From: Pseudomonadota bacterium
GTDB lineage: Bacteria > Pseudomonadota > Alphaproteobacteria > Rhizobiales > Devosiaceae
DNA: 42,744 bases
Direction of reading: 5' to 3'
NCBI GenBank assembly: GCA_023433775.1
Contig: JAEYTY010000014.1
Span: forward strand, 1-42,744
Made by a program: the position numbers and the translations under genes. A model generated the notes under the pieces. The model did no database searches. It saw only the letters and a list, made by a program, of their open reading frames with translations, and had not been told where the DNA came from. Below are positions 1-8,124 of the stretch, piece after piece. The number at the start of each line of letters is the position of its first letter. The stretch's first letter is position 1.

Positions 1-54
1 ATGGGTTCGCGGCAGTAATGTCCCCCTAGGAAACCCCCTGCAAGCATTCCCGGC

Positions 55-111
55 GCTCCGAGACGTCTTGCGTCTCATTTTTAAATTTCGAGACAAAAGG
101 CGTCTCGGAGC
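55..111. repeat. Nested GAGACG/CGTCTC inverted repeats
   Basis: An 11-bp perfect inverted repeat (GCTCCGAGACG at 55-65, CGTCTCGGAGC at 101-111) encloses two smaller palindromes, GAGACG-N5-CGTCTC at 60-76 and GAGAC-N7-GTCTC at 90-106, around an AT-rich centre. It lies about 120 bases beyond the 3' end of pth. It could form a long or a double hairpin. It may be an extragenic palindrome, a terminator for a gene outside the window, or a multi-site operator; the sequence does not decide. No gene was recognised in 1-228. Confidence 0.6.
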
Positions 112-228
112 ACCATCAACTGAAGCAAAACCGGGGGTTTTTGGACAGCCCGGCGGAAAGTCATGCCTCACCTTTGACGTCACAAGGAGAAGTGCCTTGA
201 AACCGATTAGCGCCGCGAGTGCCGCGCG

Positions 229-942
229 CTACTTCTCGCCCTTGCCAAACAGCTTGCTCAGCATGTCAGCCATCGGCCCCGACTTCGGCATGTCTGCCTG
301 CGGCTTGGCTGGGCGGGCCTGGCGGATATGGCTCTGGGCCTTGGGGGCGGGCTTGTCGGCTTTTGGCTCTTCCTTGCCCGTCTGCGCGGCGAGGGCCAGC
401 TTGTTCATGAAGCCGGCATCGTCGCCTTTGAGCAGCAGGCCGGCATGACGACCGATATCGTCAAGCAGGGGCTCCAACCAGGCCTTGTCGGCCTTGGCGA
501 AATCGCCCAGCACGTGATGGGTCACAAATTCCTTGCCCGGATGGCCAATGCCGAGCCGGACGCGCTTGTAGTTAAGCCCGATCTGCGGATCGATAGAGCG
601 CAGACCGTTGTGTCCGCCATTGCCGCCACCGACCTTCACCCGCACCTTGCCGGGCGCGAGATCGAGTTCGTCATAGAAGACGATGATGTCTTGGGGCGCG
701 AGTTTGTGGAAGTGTGCGACCTGCTGCACGCTGTCGCCCGATTTGTTCATGAAGGTCTGCGGCTTGAGCAGCAATACCTTCTCGCCGCCGATATTGCCTT
801 CGGCAAGCAGGCCCGCGTGCTTCGACTTCCAGCCCGAAATGCCATTGGCCGAGGTGATGGCATCAAGCGCCATGAAACCGATATTGTGGCGGTTTCCGGC
901 ATATTGAGCGCCCGGATTGCCCAGGCCGACCAGCAGTTTCAT
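229..942 (-). CDS. pth: Peptidyl-tRNA hydrolase
   Basis: Releases tRNA from peptidyl-tRNAs that drop off the ribosome, in the cytoplasm. The N-terminus reads MKLLVGLGNPG, followed by GNRHNIGFM, which carries the catalytic His and substrate-binding Asn of the Pth family. GGGNGGHNGLRSI and RVRLGIGHPG are further family signatures. At 237 residues it is longer than the usual 190-200, because of a Lys/Pro/Ala-rich tail after about residue 190 that is common in alphaproteobacteria. The start at 942 is chosen because the family begins MKL; an upstream in-frame ATG at 978 adds 12 unconserved residues. rplY lies directly upstream on the same strand, the usual rplY-pth pairing. Confidence 0.95.
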   Translation of the reverse strand: MKLLVGLGNPGAQYAGNRHNIGFMALDAITSANGISGWKSKHAGLLAEGNIGGEKVLLLKPQTFMNKSGDSVQQVAHFHKLAPQDIIVFYDELDLAPGKVRVKVGGGNGGHNGLRSIDPQIGLNYKRVRLGIGHPGKEFVTHHVLGDFAKADKAWLEPLLDDIGRHAGLLLKGDDAGFMNKLALAAQTGKEEPKADKPAPKAQSHIRQARPAKPQADMPKSGPMADMLSKLFGKGEK

Positions 943-956
943 GGCGGGGCGCCTTT

Positions 957-990
957 CAAAAATGACAGAGGCGGCCACGGGGCCGCCTCG
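957..990 (-). terminator. Hairpin with U-tract after rplY
   Basis: GAGGCGGCC at 68-76 past 900 pairs with GGCCGCCTC at 981-989 across a four-base loop. Read on the minus strand, the stem is followed about six bases later by a run of five T. It sits between the rplY stop and the pth start, so it may partly uncouple pth from rplY. Confidence 0.5.
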
Positions 991-1017
991 TTCAGATTCA
1001 GTCGCGGCAAAAGAGCT

Positions 1018-1650
1018 TTACTCTTCGGCAGCAGTCTCGCCGTCTTCACTATCAGCGCCGGCCGACTTGAGGCTCGAAGGAGCAACCACGGTGGCGATGG
1101 TGAAGTCGCGATCGGTGATCGCAGCCTTGACGCCCTTGGGCAGCGTGACAGCCGAAATGTGGATCGAGTCACCGATGTCATAGCCGGTGAGATCAACGGT
1201 GATCTCTTCGGGAATGGCATTGGCCGGGGCGATCACTTCGACAGTGTGGCGCACGACATTGAGCGTGCCGCCGCGCTTCAGGCCCGGGCTCTTTTCTTCA
1301 TTGATGAAGTTCACATGGACTTCAACGTGAAGAGAAGTATTGGCGCCGACGCGCAGGAAGTCGATGTGGAGCGGAGTGTCCTTGACCACGTCGAGCTGAT
1401 AGTCGCGGGGAATGACACGGTGCTTGGTGCCATCCACGTCCAGCTCGAGGATGTGGGACTTGAAGCCACCGGCATAGATGAACTTCAGGGCATCCTTGAA
1501 CGCGACAGAAACCGTTACGGGGGGCTTCTTATCACCATAAATAACGCCGGGAACGAGTCCCTGACGACGCGCTTCGCGAGCGGCCCCCTTGCCCACTCCC
1601 TCACGCGCCTGTGCCTTGAGCACTTTGGTCGCAGCCATGGAAATATCCAT
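1018..1650 (-). CDS. rplY: 50S ribosomal protein L25/general stress protein Ctc
   Basis: Binds 5S rRNA in the large ribosomal subunit. The first ~95 residues are the L25 domain (KAQAREGVGKGAARE, VPGVIYGDKKPP). The rest is the TL5/Ctc C-terminal beta domain (HVEVHVNFINEEKSPGLKRGGTLNVVRH, then VDLTGYDIGDSIHIS). An acidic tail (DSEDGETAAEE) closes the 210-residue protein, as in many alphaproteobacterial long-form L25 proteins. An in-frame ATG at 1638 (MAATKV...) fits the family start better than 1650; neither has a clear ribosome-binding site. It is followed by pth. Confidence 0.93.
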   Translation of the reverse strand: MDISMAATKVLKAQAREGVGKGAAREARRQGLVPGVIYGDKKPPVTVSVAFKDALKFIYAGGFKSHILELDVDGTKHRVIPRDYQLDVVKDTPLHIDFLRVGANTSLHVEVHVNFINEEKSPGLKRGGTLNVVRHTVEVIAPANAIPEEITVDLTGYDIGDSIHISAVTLPKGVKAAITDRDFTIATVVAPSSLKSAGADSEDGETAAEE

Positions 1651-1829
1651 TCTGGGTTGGTGTATGTGTCACTACAACAGCATACGCGCCCGTCCTCCAG
1701 GGGTGACGAGCGCTTCATGGGGCGGGCTATAGCGCAAGGCAGGGCAGGGGGCAAGGGATTCCGGCGGGCGCCGGTCATTCCATGGAAATAACGCGACGCA
1801 GCGGATCGGAGGCTATCGACGGCAAGCGC

Positions 1830-2708
1830 TTACTTTTTCCGAAGAAACTTCGCCCATCGCCTTTTCCAGCGGTGACGAACGTATTTGTAGAAAATTTCGT
1901 TGGTCATGACGTGGCGATAGAAGCGGACAAAGGCGACTGACCGGCTCATGCCGGTTCGCATGAGCCAGGGCTTGTTGTCGCCCGTATAGTGCAGAATTGC
2001 CGGGTCGAGTGACTCGTGCAGCGGCCTGGGGTCAATTGTGTTCCAGCGCCAGGGGAGGCGTTGCCAATTGCCCCGGAAGATCAGGTTGAGCAAGTCCTGA
2101 TCGTAGTAGATGCGCTGCATGACGCCATCGGCGTAAGCTTTTTCCAGTTTCCCTATGATGTCCGCTTCTCGCCAACCCGCGAGATCGATCAGCACAATGC
2201 CGGCATTAAAATAGGTATCGGCGACATTGAAAATATCGCGGTTACCCCTGACGTCGCGGCCTGCCATGATCCACGGACCGGAGGTGTCGCGAACAGCGGC
2301 AATAGGATGCCCGTTCAGGTCCCAATCGAACAGGGTGGAGATATCGTCCCGGACCATCAGGTCGCAATCGAGATAAAGAATGCGCGTAACGTCCGGGCCT
2401 ACCAGGCGGTCGATGACCAGCCTTGCATAGACAATGTTGGAGAGACGCTTGTTCTCCGGCATTCGCTGCGCGAGGTCTCGAAACAGATCGGATTGTTCCA
2501 GATCGTACCAGCGGAGCTGCACGGGGAATTCCGAGGCGATAGATTCCAGATCTGCGCGATGGTCGTCTGAAAGCGTCCTATGACAAAGATGGAACACGAT
2601 ATTCTCGCGCTCTTTGCTGAAAAGACAGACCGAGCGCATCGTTGCATAGGCAGGCGCCCAGAAATTATCGTCAAATGTCAGGGCAATGTGGATCGGTCTG
2701 GCTATCAT
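1830..2708 (-). CDS. Family 8 glycosyltransferase
   Basis: A 292-residue retaining glycosyltransferase of family GT8, the group containing bacterial LPS glucosyl- and galactosyltransferases. Visible family features are the N-terminal strand HIALTFDDNFWAPA, the metal/nucleotide-sugar DxD motif in ILYLDCDLMV (about residues 110-119), YFNAGIVLIDLAGWR, YYDQDLLN and the C-terminal HYTGDNKPW. It would move a hexose from a UDP-sugar to a surface glycan; the acceptor cannot be read from sequence. It is an extra gene between rplY and prs, is slightly less GC-rich than its neighbours, and is preceded by a perfect-core palindrome at 2738-2762. It may be a later insertion. Confidence 0.88.
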   Translation of the reverse strand: MIARPIHIALTFDDNFWAPAYATMRSVCLFSKERENIVFHLCHRTLSDDHRADLESIASEFPVQLRWYDLEQSDLFRDLAQRMPENKRLSNIVYARLVIDRLVGPDVTRILYLDCDLMVRDDISTLFDWDLNGHPIAAVRDTSGPWIMAGRDVRGNRDIFNVADTYFNAGIVLIDLAGWREADIIGKLEKAYADGVMQRIYYDQDLLNLIFRGNWQRLPWRWNTIDPRPLHESLDPAILHYTGDNKPWLMRTGMSRSVAFVRFYRHVMTNEIFYKYVRHRWKRRWAKFLRKK

Positions 2709-2737
2709 TCTCGTCTTTCGAATGAGGACTCGCCGCT

Positions 2738-2762
2738 AAAATCACTCCACTGGAGCGATTTT
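2738..2762. repeat. CTCCAcTGGAG palindrome, copy 1
   Basis: A 25-base near-perfect palindrome, AAAATC-a-CTCCA-c-TGGAG-c-GATTTT, lies between the glycosyltransferase and prs. The same core occurs at 34452-34468 and 34503-34527. As in the last copy, a second short stem (GCC-gtga-GGC) follows immediately. It looks like a small REP-like intergenic element. Confidence 0.75.
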
Positions 2763-2781
2763 GCCGTGAGGCGGCCGCAGC

Positions 2782-3714
2782 CTAGTCAAACAGGCTCGAC
2801 ACGCTCTGCTCGCTCGCCGTGCGGGCGATAGCTTCGCCGAGCAGGGTGGCGATGCTCATGCGGCGGATATTGGCAGCCGCGCTGGTGGCTTCGGTGTCCT
2901 CGATGGAATCGGTGATCACCAGTTCCTTGAGCTTGCTGGCGGCGATGCGCTCGGAGGCGCCGTCGGAGAGCACGCCGTGCGTAATATAGGCGGAAACATC
3001 CTTAGCGCCCGCCTTGAGCAGCGCTTCGGCGGCGTTGACCAGGGTGCCGCCGGAATCGACGATATCGTCGATGAGAATGCAGGTCTTGCCGTCGACATCG
3101 CCGATAATGTTCATGACTTCGGACACACCGGCGCGGGGGCGGCGCTTGTCGACGATGGCGAGGCTGGCGCCGATGCGGCTGGCGACATTGCGGGCGCGGA
3201 CCACGCCGCCGACGTCGGGCGAAACAATCATGACATTGTTGACGTCATAATTGTCCTTGATGTCGCGCACCATGACCGGCGCGGCGGTCAGGTTGTCGGT
3301 CGGAATGTCGAAAAAACCCTGGATCTGGGCGGCGTGCAGATCGAGCGTCAGCACGCGGTTGGCGCCGGCCTCGGTGATGAGGTTAGCAACAAGCTTGGCG
3401 GAAATGGGCGTGCGTGGCGCTGATTTACGGTCCTGGCGGGCATAGCCGTAGAAGGGTAGCACCGCGGTGATCCGGCGGGCGGAGGAACGGCGCAGCGCAT
3501 CGGTAATGATGAGCAGTTCCATGAGGTTGTCATTGGCCGGGTAGCTCGTGGACTGGAGGATGAATACATCCTCGCCGCGCACATTTTCATGCACCTCGAC
3601 ATAGACTTCCTTGTCGGCGAAGCGCTTCACCGTGCAATCGGTCAATGGGAGTTCGAGATAGCCTGCCACGGCCTCGGCCAGAGCACGGTTGGAATTGCCG
3701 GTCACCAGCTTCAT
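2782..3714 (-). CDS. prs: Ribose-phosphate pyrophosphokinase (PRPP synthetase)
   Basis: Makes phosphoribosyl pyrophosphate from ribose 5-phosphate and ATP for purine, pyrimidine, His, Trp and NAD synthesis; cytoplasmic. Length (310) is standard. Signatures run in order: FADKEVYVEVHENVRGEDVFI near the N-terminus, the ATP flexible loop YGYARQDRKSAPRTPISAKL (about 94-113), LDLHAAQIQGFFDIP, and the PRPP-binding loop CILIDDIVDSGGTL (about 213-226). The ATG at 3714 gives the family start MKLVTGNSNRALA. Confidence 0.97.
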   Translation of the reverse strand: MKLVTGNSNRALAEAVAGYLELPLTDCTVKRFADKEVYVEVHENVRGEDVFILQSTSYPANDNLMELLIITDALRRSSARRITAVLPFYGYARQDRKSAPRTPISAKLVANLITEAGANRVLTLDLHAAQIQGFFDIPTDNLTAAPVMVRDIKDNYDVNNVMIVSPDVGGVVRARNVASRIGASLAIVDKRRPRAGVSEVMNIIGDVDGKTCILIDDIVDSGGTLVNAAEALLKAGAKDVSAYITHGVLSDGASERIAASKLKELVITDSIEDTEATSAAANIRRMSIATLLGEAIARTASEQSVSSLFD

Positions 3715-3830
3715 GGGGCGCGATCCTGTCTCAACAAGTCCCCGGGAGCGGGACCTACCAGTTTCGCGGCAGCTTTAGCGGGTCGTTGCCAGACTCGCAA
3801 CGCCACTTTCGGTGGATGGGTAAATTAAAG

Positions 3831-4592
3831 CTATGTCAGGCCGATGACAGCAATCTGCCGCCCGGTGCGGGTCTTTTGGTGGGTAGCATAGCGATGCGAG
3901 AAATAGCGGTCGGGGTGGGCATAGGTGCAGGCGCCGACCTGATCGACGAATTGGACCCCGGCATCGGACAGGCTTTGGGCGACAAAGCCGGGCAGATCGA
4001 AATGCGGCTGGCCGCCGGGCGGGGTGTGAAAATGGCGCGCGCCATCGCGGTGCAGGGCAAGGAAATCGGCCCTGAACTTATCCCCCACCTCATAGTTTGT
4101 GGCATGAATGGTGGGGCCATAGGCGGCGCGGATATTGGCAATGTCTGCGCCGAGGTCGAGCATGGCGGCGATGGTTTTTTCGACAATGCCATCCACGGCG
4201 CCGCGCCAGCCGGCATGGGCGGCACCGACAATGCCGGCTTTGGGGTCGGCCAGGAGGATTGGCGTGCAATCGGCGGTGAGAATGCCAAGCAGCAGGCCGG
4301 GCGTGCTGGTGACCAGGGCGTCAGCTTCAATCGCCGAAGCATCAATGGCGGTCGTGATGGTCTGGACGCGTGTGGAGTGAACCTGTTTCAGAATGATCAG
4401 CGGCCCGCCGCCCAGGGCATCGGCTATGTCCCGCCTGTTGGCGGCAATTGCGTCGGCATCGTCACCGACGGTCAGGGACACATTGAGACCGGCAAATTCG
4501 GCCTGCGAGTGGCCGCCCTGTCGGCCAAAAAAGCCATGGCGCACATTGCCTCCGGAACTGAGCTGGGGCGACTTTTCCGGACGCACGCTCAC
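3831..4592 (-). CDS. pgeF: Polyphenol oxidase family protein (PgeF/YfiH)
   Basis: Member of the Cu-oxidase_4 (former DUF152) family. Members act as purine nucleoside phosphorylase/adenosine deaminase-like enzymes or in peptidoglycan editing. The family core is complete: RHGFFGRQGG, LKQVHSTRV, LGILTADCTPILLAD with the metal-binding Cys, and GAAHAGWRGAVDGIVE with the metal-binding His. C-terminal FDLPGF and CTYAHPDRYFSHR also match. It starts with GTG at 4592, overlapping the stop of the upstream midA gene by four bases (GTGA), so the two are translationally coupled. The exact substrate is not known. Confidence 0.9.
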   Translation of the reverse strand: MSVRPEKSPQLSSGGNVRHGFFGRQGGHSQAEFAGLNVSLTVGDDADAIAANRRDIADALGGGPLIILKQVHSTRVQTITTAIDASAIEADALVTSTPGLLLGILTADCTPILLADPKAGIVGAAHAGWRGAVDGIVEKTIAAMLDLGADIANIRAAYGPTIHATNYEVGDKFRADFLALHRDGARHFHTPPGGQPHFDLPGFVAQSLSDAGVQFVDQVGACTYAHPDRYFSHRYATHQKTRTGRQIAVIGLT

Positions 4593-5668
4593 TGCACAAA
4601 CCCCACGGGTACCAGGCCGGGACTGTGGGCGCAGAAGACCTTGAAGAGATCGCCCATCTGCTCGGGCGCAACGAGGCGATCCCGCGCGGTCCGGATATCA
4701 TCGGCAGAGCCCGGATTGGCCCGAGACAGCGCCGCAGCACGTTCATCTATTCCGAGGCGGCTGAGGAATTGTCCTTGTGTGGCAAGAGGTTGAGCAGCAA
4801 GGCCGGCGCCGCGGGCAAGGGTGGCGAGTGCGCCGAAATCGACATGCGCGGAAAGATCGGTTTCGCCGGGCAGGTCCAGCACGTCGGCATAGGCATGGTT
4901 GCGGACGCCCTGCAAGGTATCGCCAGTGCGGGTCTGGGCGTAGCCATAGTCGATGGCGAGGATAGCACCGCCTTGTTTTGCAACGGTTTTTGCGAGGCGT
5001 GACATGACCTCGCCGCCGGCAAAACAGACTTCCAGCATGGTGTCCATTTCGGCATTGGCGACGGCCTCGGGCATCGCGCTGTCGGGGATGGGGGTGGGCG
5101 AAAGGCCGAAGGCGCGTTTGCCTTCGACGAGACCGACCATACGCTCGTGCCAGCCATCGGGTTTGCGGATGAATTGGCGGATTGGCAGGGCGTCGAAAAA
5201 CTCGTTGGCAATGACGAGGAGGGGGCCGTCGCCGACCTGCTCAAAGGTCTCAACCCATTGAGGATCATAGGATTCTAGCCGCGACTTTTGCAGGGCGATG
5301 AGCGCCGGGCTGGTTTCGAAGAAGCGCAGGTCGAGGGCGTCGCGGAAGCCGGGGGCGCGGCAGGCGACGCGGAGGATATCGGACATCAGCGTGCCGCGAC
5401 CGGGGCCCAGTTCGAGCAGGGTAAAGGCCTTGGGCTCGTCCATCTGCTGCCAGAGATTGACCAACCAAAAACCGATAAGCTCCCCAAACATCTGGGAAAT
5501 TTCGGGCGCGGTGGTGAAGTCGCCCTGCGTGCCCAGAGGGTCTTCGGTGCGGTAATAGCCCTTGGTGGGGTGGGTGAGGCAGAGGCCCATATAGGTGGCG
5601 ACGGACATGGGGCCTGATGAGCGAACCTGTAGTTCGATCTGCTCTTCCAGTGTCAAATTTTTGTTCAC
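4589..5668 (-). CDS. MidA/NDUFAF7-type SAM-dependent methyltransferase
   Basis: A 359-residue methyltransferase of the DUF185 (Methyltransf_28) family. The mitochondrial homologue NDUFAF7 dimethylates an arginine of complex I subunit NDUFS2; a similar role on bacterial NuoD is plausible but not shown here. The SAM site is LLELGPGRGTLMSDILR (about 87-103). MSVATYMGLCLTHPTKGYY and the ANEFFDALPIRQF block are family hallmarks. The start is GTG at 5668 with GAGAAG upstream. It lies in the common lgt-midA-pgeF order, 43 bases after lgt and overlapping pgeF. Confidence 0.9.
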   Translation of the reverse strand: MNKNLTLEEQIELQVRSSGPMSVATYMGLCLTHPTKGYYRTEDPLGTQGDFTTAPEISQMFGELIGFWLVNLWQQMDEPKAFTLLELGPGRGTLMSDILRVACRAPGFRDALDLRFFETSPALIALQKSRLESYDPQWVETFEQVGDGPLLVIANEFFDALPIRQFIRKPDGWHERMVGLVEGKRAFGLSPTPIPDSAMPEAVANAEMDTMLEVCFAGGEVMSRLAKTVAKQGGAILAIDYGYAQTRTGDTLQGVRNHAYADVLDLPGETDLSAHVDFGALATLARGAGLAAQPLATQGQFLSRLGIDERAAALSRANPGSADDIRTARDRLVAPEQMGDLFKVFCAHSPGLVPVGFVQ

Positions 5669-5711
5669 GTTCAGCTTCTCACGGGCATTTGGTTAGCAGA
5701 CTGCTGACGCT

Positions 5712-6542
5712 TCAGGGTCGCAAAAGGCTAACGGGACGCGAAAGGGCGTAATAGACCAGTCCGATCCCCCCGATAACCAGAGGAAGGCTCAGCACCATGC
5801 CCATGGTCAGCCAGCCACCATAGAGGTAGCCGATCTGGATATCGGGTAGGCGAACGAATTCGACAAGGATGCGCGAGAGCCCGTAGCCCATGCCAAAAAT
5901 GCCGGCGACCAGGCCGGGCTTGCGTAGAGCATAGAAGACGTGGGTGGCGACGCGGATGATGAGGAAAAGCACCAGACCCTCGAGCGCGGCTTCATAAAGC
6001 TGGCTGGGGTGGCGGGGAACCTGCAGGGGATCGGTCGGGAAGATGACGCCCCAGGGCATGTCGGTGGGCGCGCCATAGAGTTCGGCATTGATGAAATTGG
6101 CAATGCGGACAAGGAAAATGCCGATGGTGGAAACGGCGGCAATAAGATCGAGCCCGCTCAGCCAATTGCCGTTCCGGCGCAGGGTGAAGATGACAACGGC
6201 CAGCATCAGTCCCAGCATTCCGCCGTGATAGGACATTCCGCCATCAAGCGTGTTGATGATCTCGACCGGGTTCGCGAGGTAATAAGGCAGGTTGTAGAAC
6301 AATACATAGCCGACACGGCCGCCGACGACGATGGCGAGCATGGTCCAGAAGGCGAAGTCCCAGATGTCATTCGCCTTGAAGGGTGGCTCCCCGCGATGCC
6401 AGAGCCGCTCATTGCGCAGCAGCAGATAGCCATAGACCGCGCCCAGCAGCACACCAAACAGATAGCCCAGCGCATACCAGCGAATGGCGAAGGGGCCGAT
6501 GGCGAAGGCGACGGGATCAATGTTGGGGAAGGGCAAGGGCAT
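5712..6542 (-). CDS. lgt: Prolipoprotein diacylglyceryl transferase
   Basis: Transfers diacylglycerol from phosphatidylglycerol to the lipobox cysteine of prelipoproteins; inner membrane. The 276-residue protein has about seven hydrophobic segments. It contains the Lgt signatures VGGRVGYVLFYNLPYYLANP (about 78-97), YHGGMLG, and RIANFINAELYGAPTDMPWG (about 146-165) with the conserved Arg/Asn/Glu residues. An AAAAGGA stretch lies directly before the ATG at 6542. It heads the lgt-midA-pgeF group. Confidence 0.96.
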   Translation of the reverse strand: MPLPFPNIDPVAFAIGPFAIRWYALGYLFGVLLGAVYGYLLLRNERLWHRGEPPFKANDIWDFAFWTMLAIVVGGRVGYVLFYNLPYYLANPVEIINTLDGGMSYHGGMLGLMLAVVIFTLRRNGNWLSGLDLIAAVSTIGIFLVRIANFINAELYGAPTDMPWGVIFPTDPLQVPRHPSQLYEAALEGLVLFLIIRVATHVFYALRKPGLVAGIFGMGYGLSRILVEFVRLPDIQIGYLYGGWLTMGMVLSLPLVIGGIGLVYYALSRPVSLLRP

Positions 6543-6634
6543 TCCTTTTGCCGAAGGCGGCAGATCAGAGTGGTGCTAATGCCGTAACGTCAGGGGGCAT
6601 GGGTCGCAAGAGCGGAGTTGGGACAGGGCGGGGC

Positions 6635-6940
6635 CTATTCGGCGCAATAGATGCCGTAAAGGGTGGTCAGCACCTGCTTCACCGCGTCGGAGGCGAGGCT
6701 GTAATGGACCTGCTGGCCTTCGCGCCGCGTCTTGACGAAGTCCCAGGCGCGCAGCTTGGACAGGTGCTGCGACAGCGGTGACTGCCCCAGGCCGACCCGG
6801 TCACCCAGTTCCGTCACATTCATCTCGCGCTCCAGGAGATTGCACAGGATCAGCAATCGTTTGGAATTGGCCATGGCCGTGAGGAGGCGCGTGGCCTGTT
6901 CGGCATTGGCCTCCATTTTTTCGATTTCCATATTGATCAT
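6635..6940 (-). CDS. bigR: BigR/SqrR-type ArsR-family persulfide-sensing repressor
   Basis: A 101-residue winged-helix repressor. The helix-turn-helix lies around VTELGDRVGLGQSPLSQHLSKLR (42-64). There are exactly two cysteines, C33 in LLILCNLLE and C99 in GIYCAE; these match the pair that forms a disulfide or polysulfide bridge in BigR and SqrR. It is divergent from a DUF2892-YeeE/YedE-metallo-hydrolase-SulP operon, the classic BigR regulon. It should block transcription when reduced and release on exposure to sulfide-derived persulfide. The ATG at 6940 is used; other ATGs follow at residues 4 and 9. Confidence 0.9.
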   Translation of the reverse strand: MINMEIEKMEANAEQATRLLTAMANSKRLLILCNLLEREMNVTELGDRVGLGQSPLSQHLSKLRAWDFVKTRREGQQVHYSLASDAVKQVLTTLYGIYCAE

Positions 6941-6966
6941 ATTAGAATGTGCTTATATACGACTGG
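6926..6966. promoter_or_regulatory. Probable divergent operator for the BigR-like repressor
   Basis: A short AT-rich block (CATATTAGAATGTGCTTATATACG, 6938-6961, part shown) lies at the start of bigR and 55-78 bases before the divergent operon. It is a weak imperfect dyad in otherwise GC-rich DNA. BigR sites in other bacteria are AT-rich dyads in this position. The exact boundaries are inferred. Confidence 0.4.
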
Positions 6967-7015
6967 ATGTGACGTCAATGTCTGACGATTTCCCGCCAGT
7001 TTCAAGGATGCCGAT

Positions 7016-7231
7016 ATGAGATTCAATGTTGGAACGCCTGACCGGATAATCCGCATCATCCTCGGCGCCGCGCTTATCCTGCTGCCCTTCCTTTCCGGGC
7101 TGGCCATTTTTGCCAGCCCGTTCTGGGTCACGGCCTCCATCGCCGTTGGTGCCGTGCTGATCGTGACCGCACTGGTGCGCTTCTGCCCACTCTATGCCGC
7201 CCTCGGCATATCCACCTGCAAGGTTTCCTGA
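7016..7231 (+). CDS. DUF2892 (YgaP-like transmembrane) protein
   Basis: A 71-residue inner-membrane protein with two helices around a short turn (IIRIILGAALILLPFLSGLAIF and FWVTASIAVGAVLIVTALV). It begins MRFNVGTPDRIIRIILG and carries FCPLY..LGISTC, the typical DUF2892 pattern with two conserved Cys. In YgaP this unit is fused to a rhodanese; here it is free-standing and is the first gene of the BigR operon. AAGGA lies seven bases before the ATG. A role in persulfide handling is inferred from context. Confidence 0.88.
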   Translation: MRFNVGTPDRIIRIILGAALILLPFLSGLAIFASPFWVTASIAVGAVLIVTALVRFCPLYAALGISTCKVS

Positions 7232-7234
7232 TTC

Positions 7235-7663
7235 ATGACTGGATTTACCCCCCTCATGTCGCTGCTTGGCGGCGCGCTGATCGGGCTTTCTGCCGTATTG
7301 CTCATGGCCTTCAATGGCCGCATCGCTGGGATGACCGGCATCCTCACCGGTCTGCTGCCGCCTATGGCCACCGACTGGCCGTGGCGTGCGGCCTTCATCG
7401 CGGGCGCTATCGTAGCGCCGGTGTTGATCCTTGGCATTTCCAGCGAGGCGGTCAGCTTTGATAGTCCCGTGCCGGCCCGGTGGCTGGTGGTCGGCGGGTT
7501 GGTCGTGGGTGTCGGTGTCTATTTCGGCTCGGGCTGTACGTCCGGCCACGGGGTCTGCGGCATGGCTCGGCTCTCGCCGCGCTCGATTGCTGCCACGGCC
7601 ATCTTCATGGCGACCACGACGGTCACGGTTTTTGTCATTCGCCATGTGATGGGAGGCTTCTGA
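7235..7663 (+). CDS. YeeE/YedE family transporter, first half (PmpA-like)
   Basis: A 142-residue integral membrane protein with four predicted helices. It carries the conserved FGSGCTSGHGVCGMARLSPRS motif whose Cys lines the sulfur-compound path in YeeE/TsuA-type thiosulfate transporters. It is one half of a two-gene version of that transporter; the partner follows with an overlapping ATG. It starts four bases after the DUF2892 stop. Likely substrates are reduced sulfur species such as thiosulfate or hydropersulfide. Confidence 0.88.
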   Translation: MTGFTPLMSLLGGALIGLSAVLLMAFNGRIAGMTGILTGLLPPMATDWPWRAAFIAGAIVAPVLILGISSEAVSFDSPVPARWLVVGGLVVGVGVYFGSGCTSGHGVCGMARLSPRSIAATAIFMATTTVTVFVIRHVMGGF

Positions 7664-8103
7664 TGCTGCGCACAATAAGTGCAGGTTTCGCTGGCCTTGT
7701 CTTCGGCACCGGCATTGCCCTTTCCGGCATGGCCAATCCGGCCAAGGTGCTGAATTTCTTTGATCTGGCCGGCTCCTGGGACCCGTCCCTGGCGTTTGTC
7801 ATGGGTGGGGCTCTGATGGTGACCGCCCTTGGCTATCGCTTCGTGCTCAAGCGCGACAAGCCGATTGCGGAGGCGCGCTTCCATCTGCCGACCGGGCGCA
7901 AGCTCGACACGCCGCTATTGGCAGGCTCTGCCATTTTCGGTGTGGGCTGGGGCATTTCCGGCTTCTGCCCGGGCGGCGCCATTCCGGCCCTTGGTCTGGG
8001 TGAACCAAGCGCCTGGATTATTGTTGGAGCAATGCTCGCCGGCATCTTCGCCGCCCGCACCGTTCGCCTCGCGCTGCAACAGCGCGCAGTCCAGACTGCC
8101 TGA
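7663..8103 (+). CDS. YeeE/YedE family transporter, second half (PmpB-like)
   Basis: The ATG at 7663 overlaps the TGA of the first half gene, indicating translational coupling and probably a heteromeric transporter. The 146-residue protein has four hydrophobic segments. It contains GTGIALSGMANPAKVLNFFDL and GISGFCPGGAIPALGLG, the second-half YeeE signature with a conserved Cys. The reading frame stays open upstream inside the first gene, but the family homology starts at MLRTISAGFAGL. Confidence 0.88.
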   Translation: MLRTISAGFAGLVFGTGIALSGMANPAKVLNFFDLAGSWDPSLAFVMGGALMVTALGYRFVLKRDKPIAEARFHLPTGRKLDTPLLAGSAIFGVGWGISGFCPGGAIPALGLGEPSAWIIVGAMLAGIFAARTVRLALQQRAVQTA

Positions 8104-8124
8104 TTTTTGCGAAAGGATATCGCC

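Noticed and set aside
328..1791. A 487-codon plus-strand open frame across pth and rplY
   Set aside because: It is antisense to two well-identified genes, and its product has no domain character. High-GC codon bias makes such mirror frames common.
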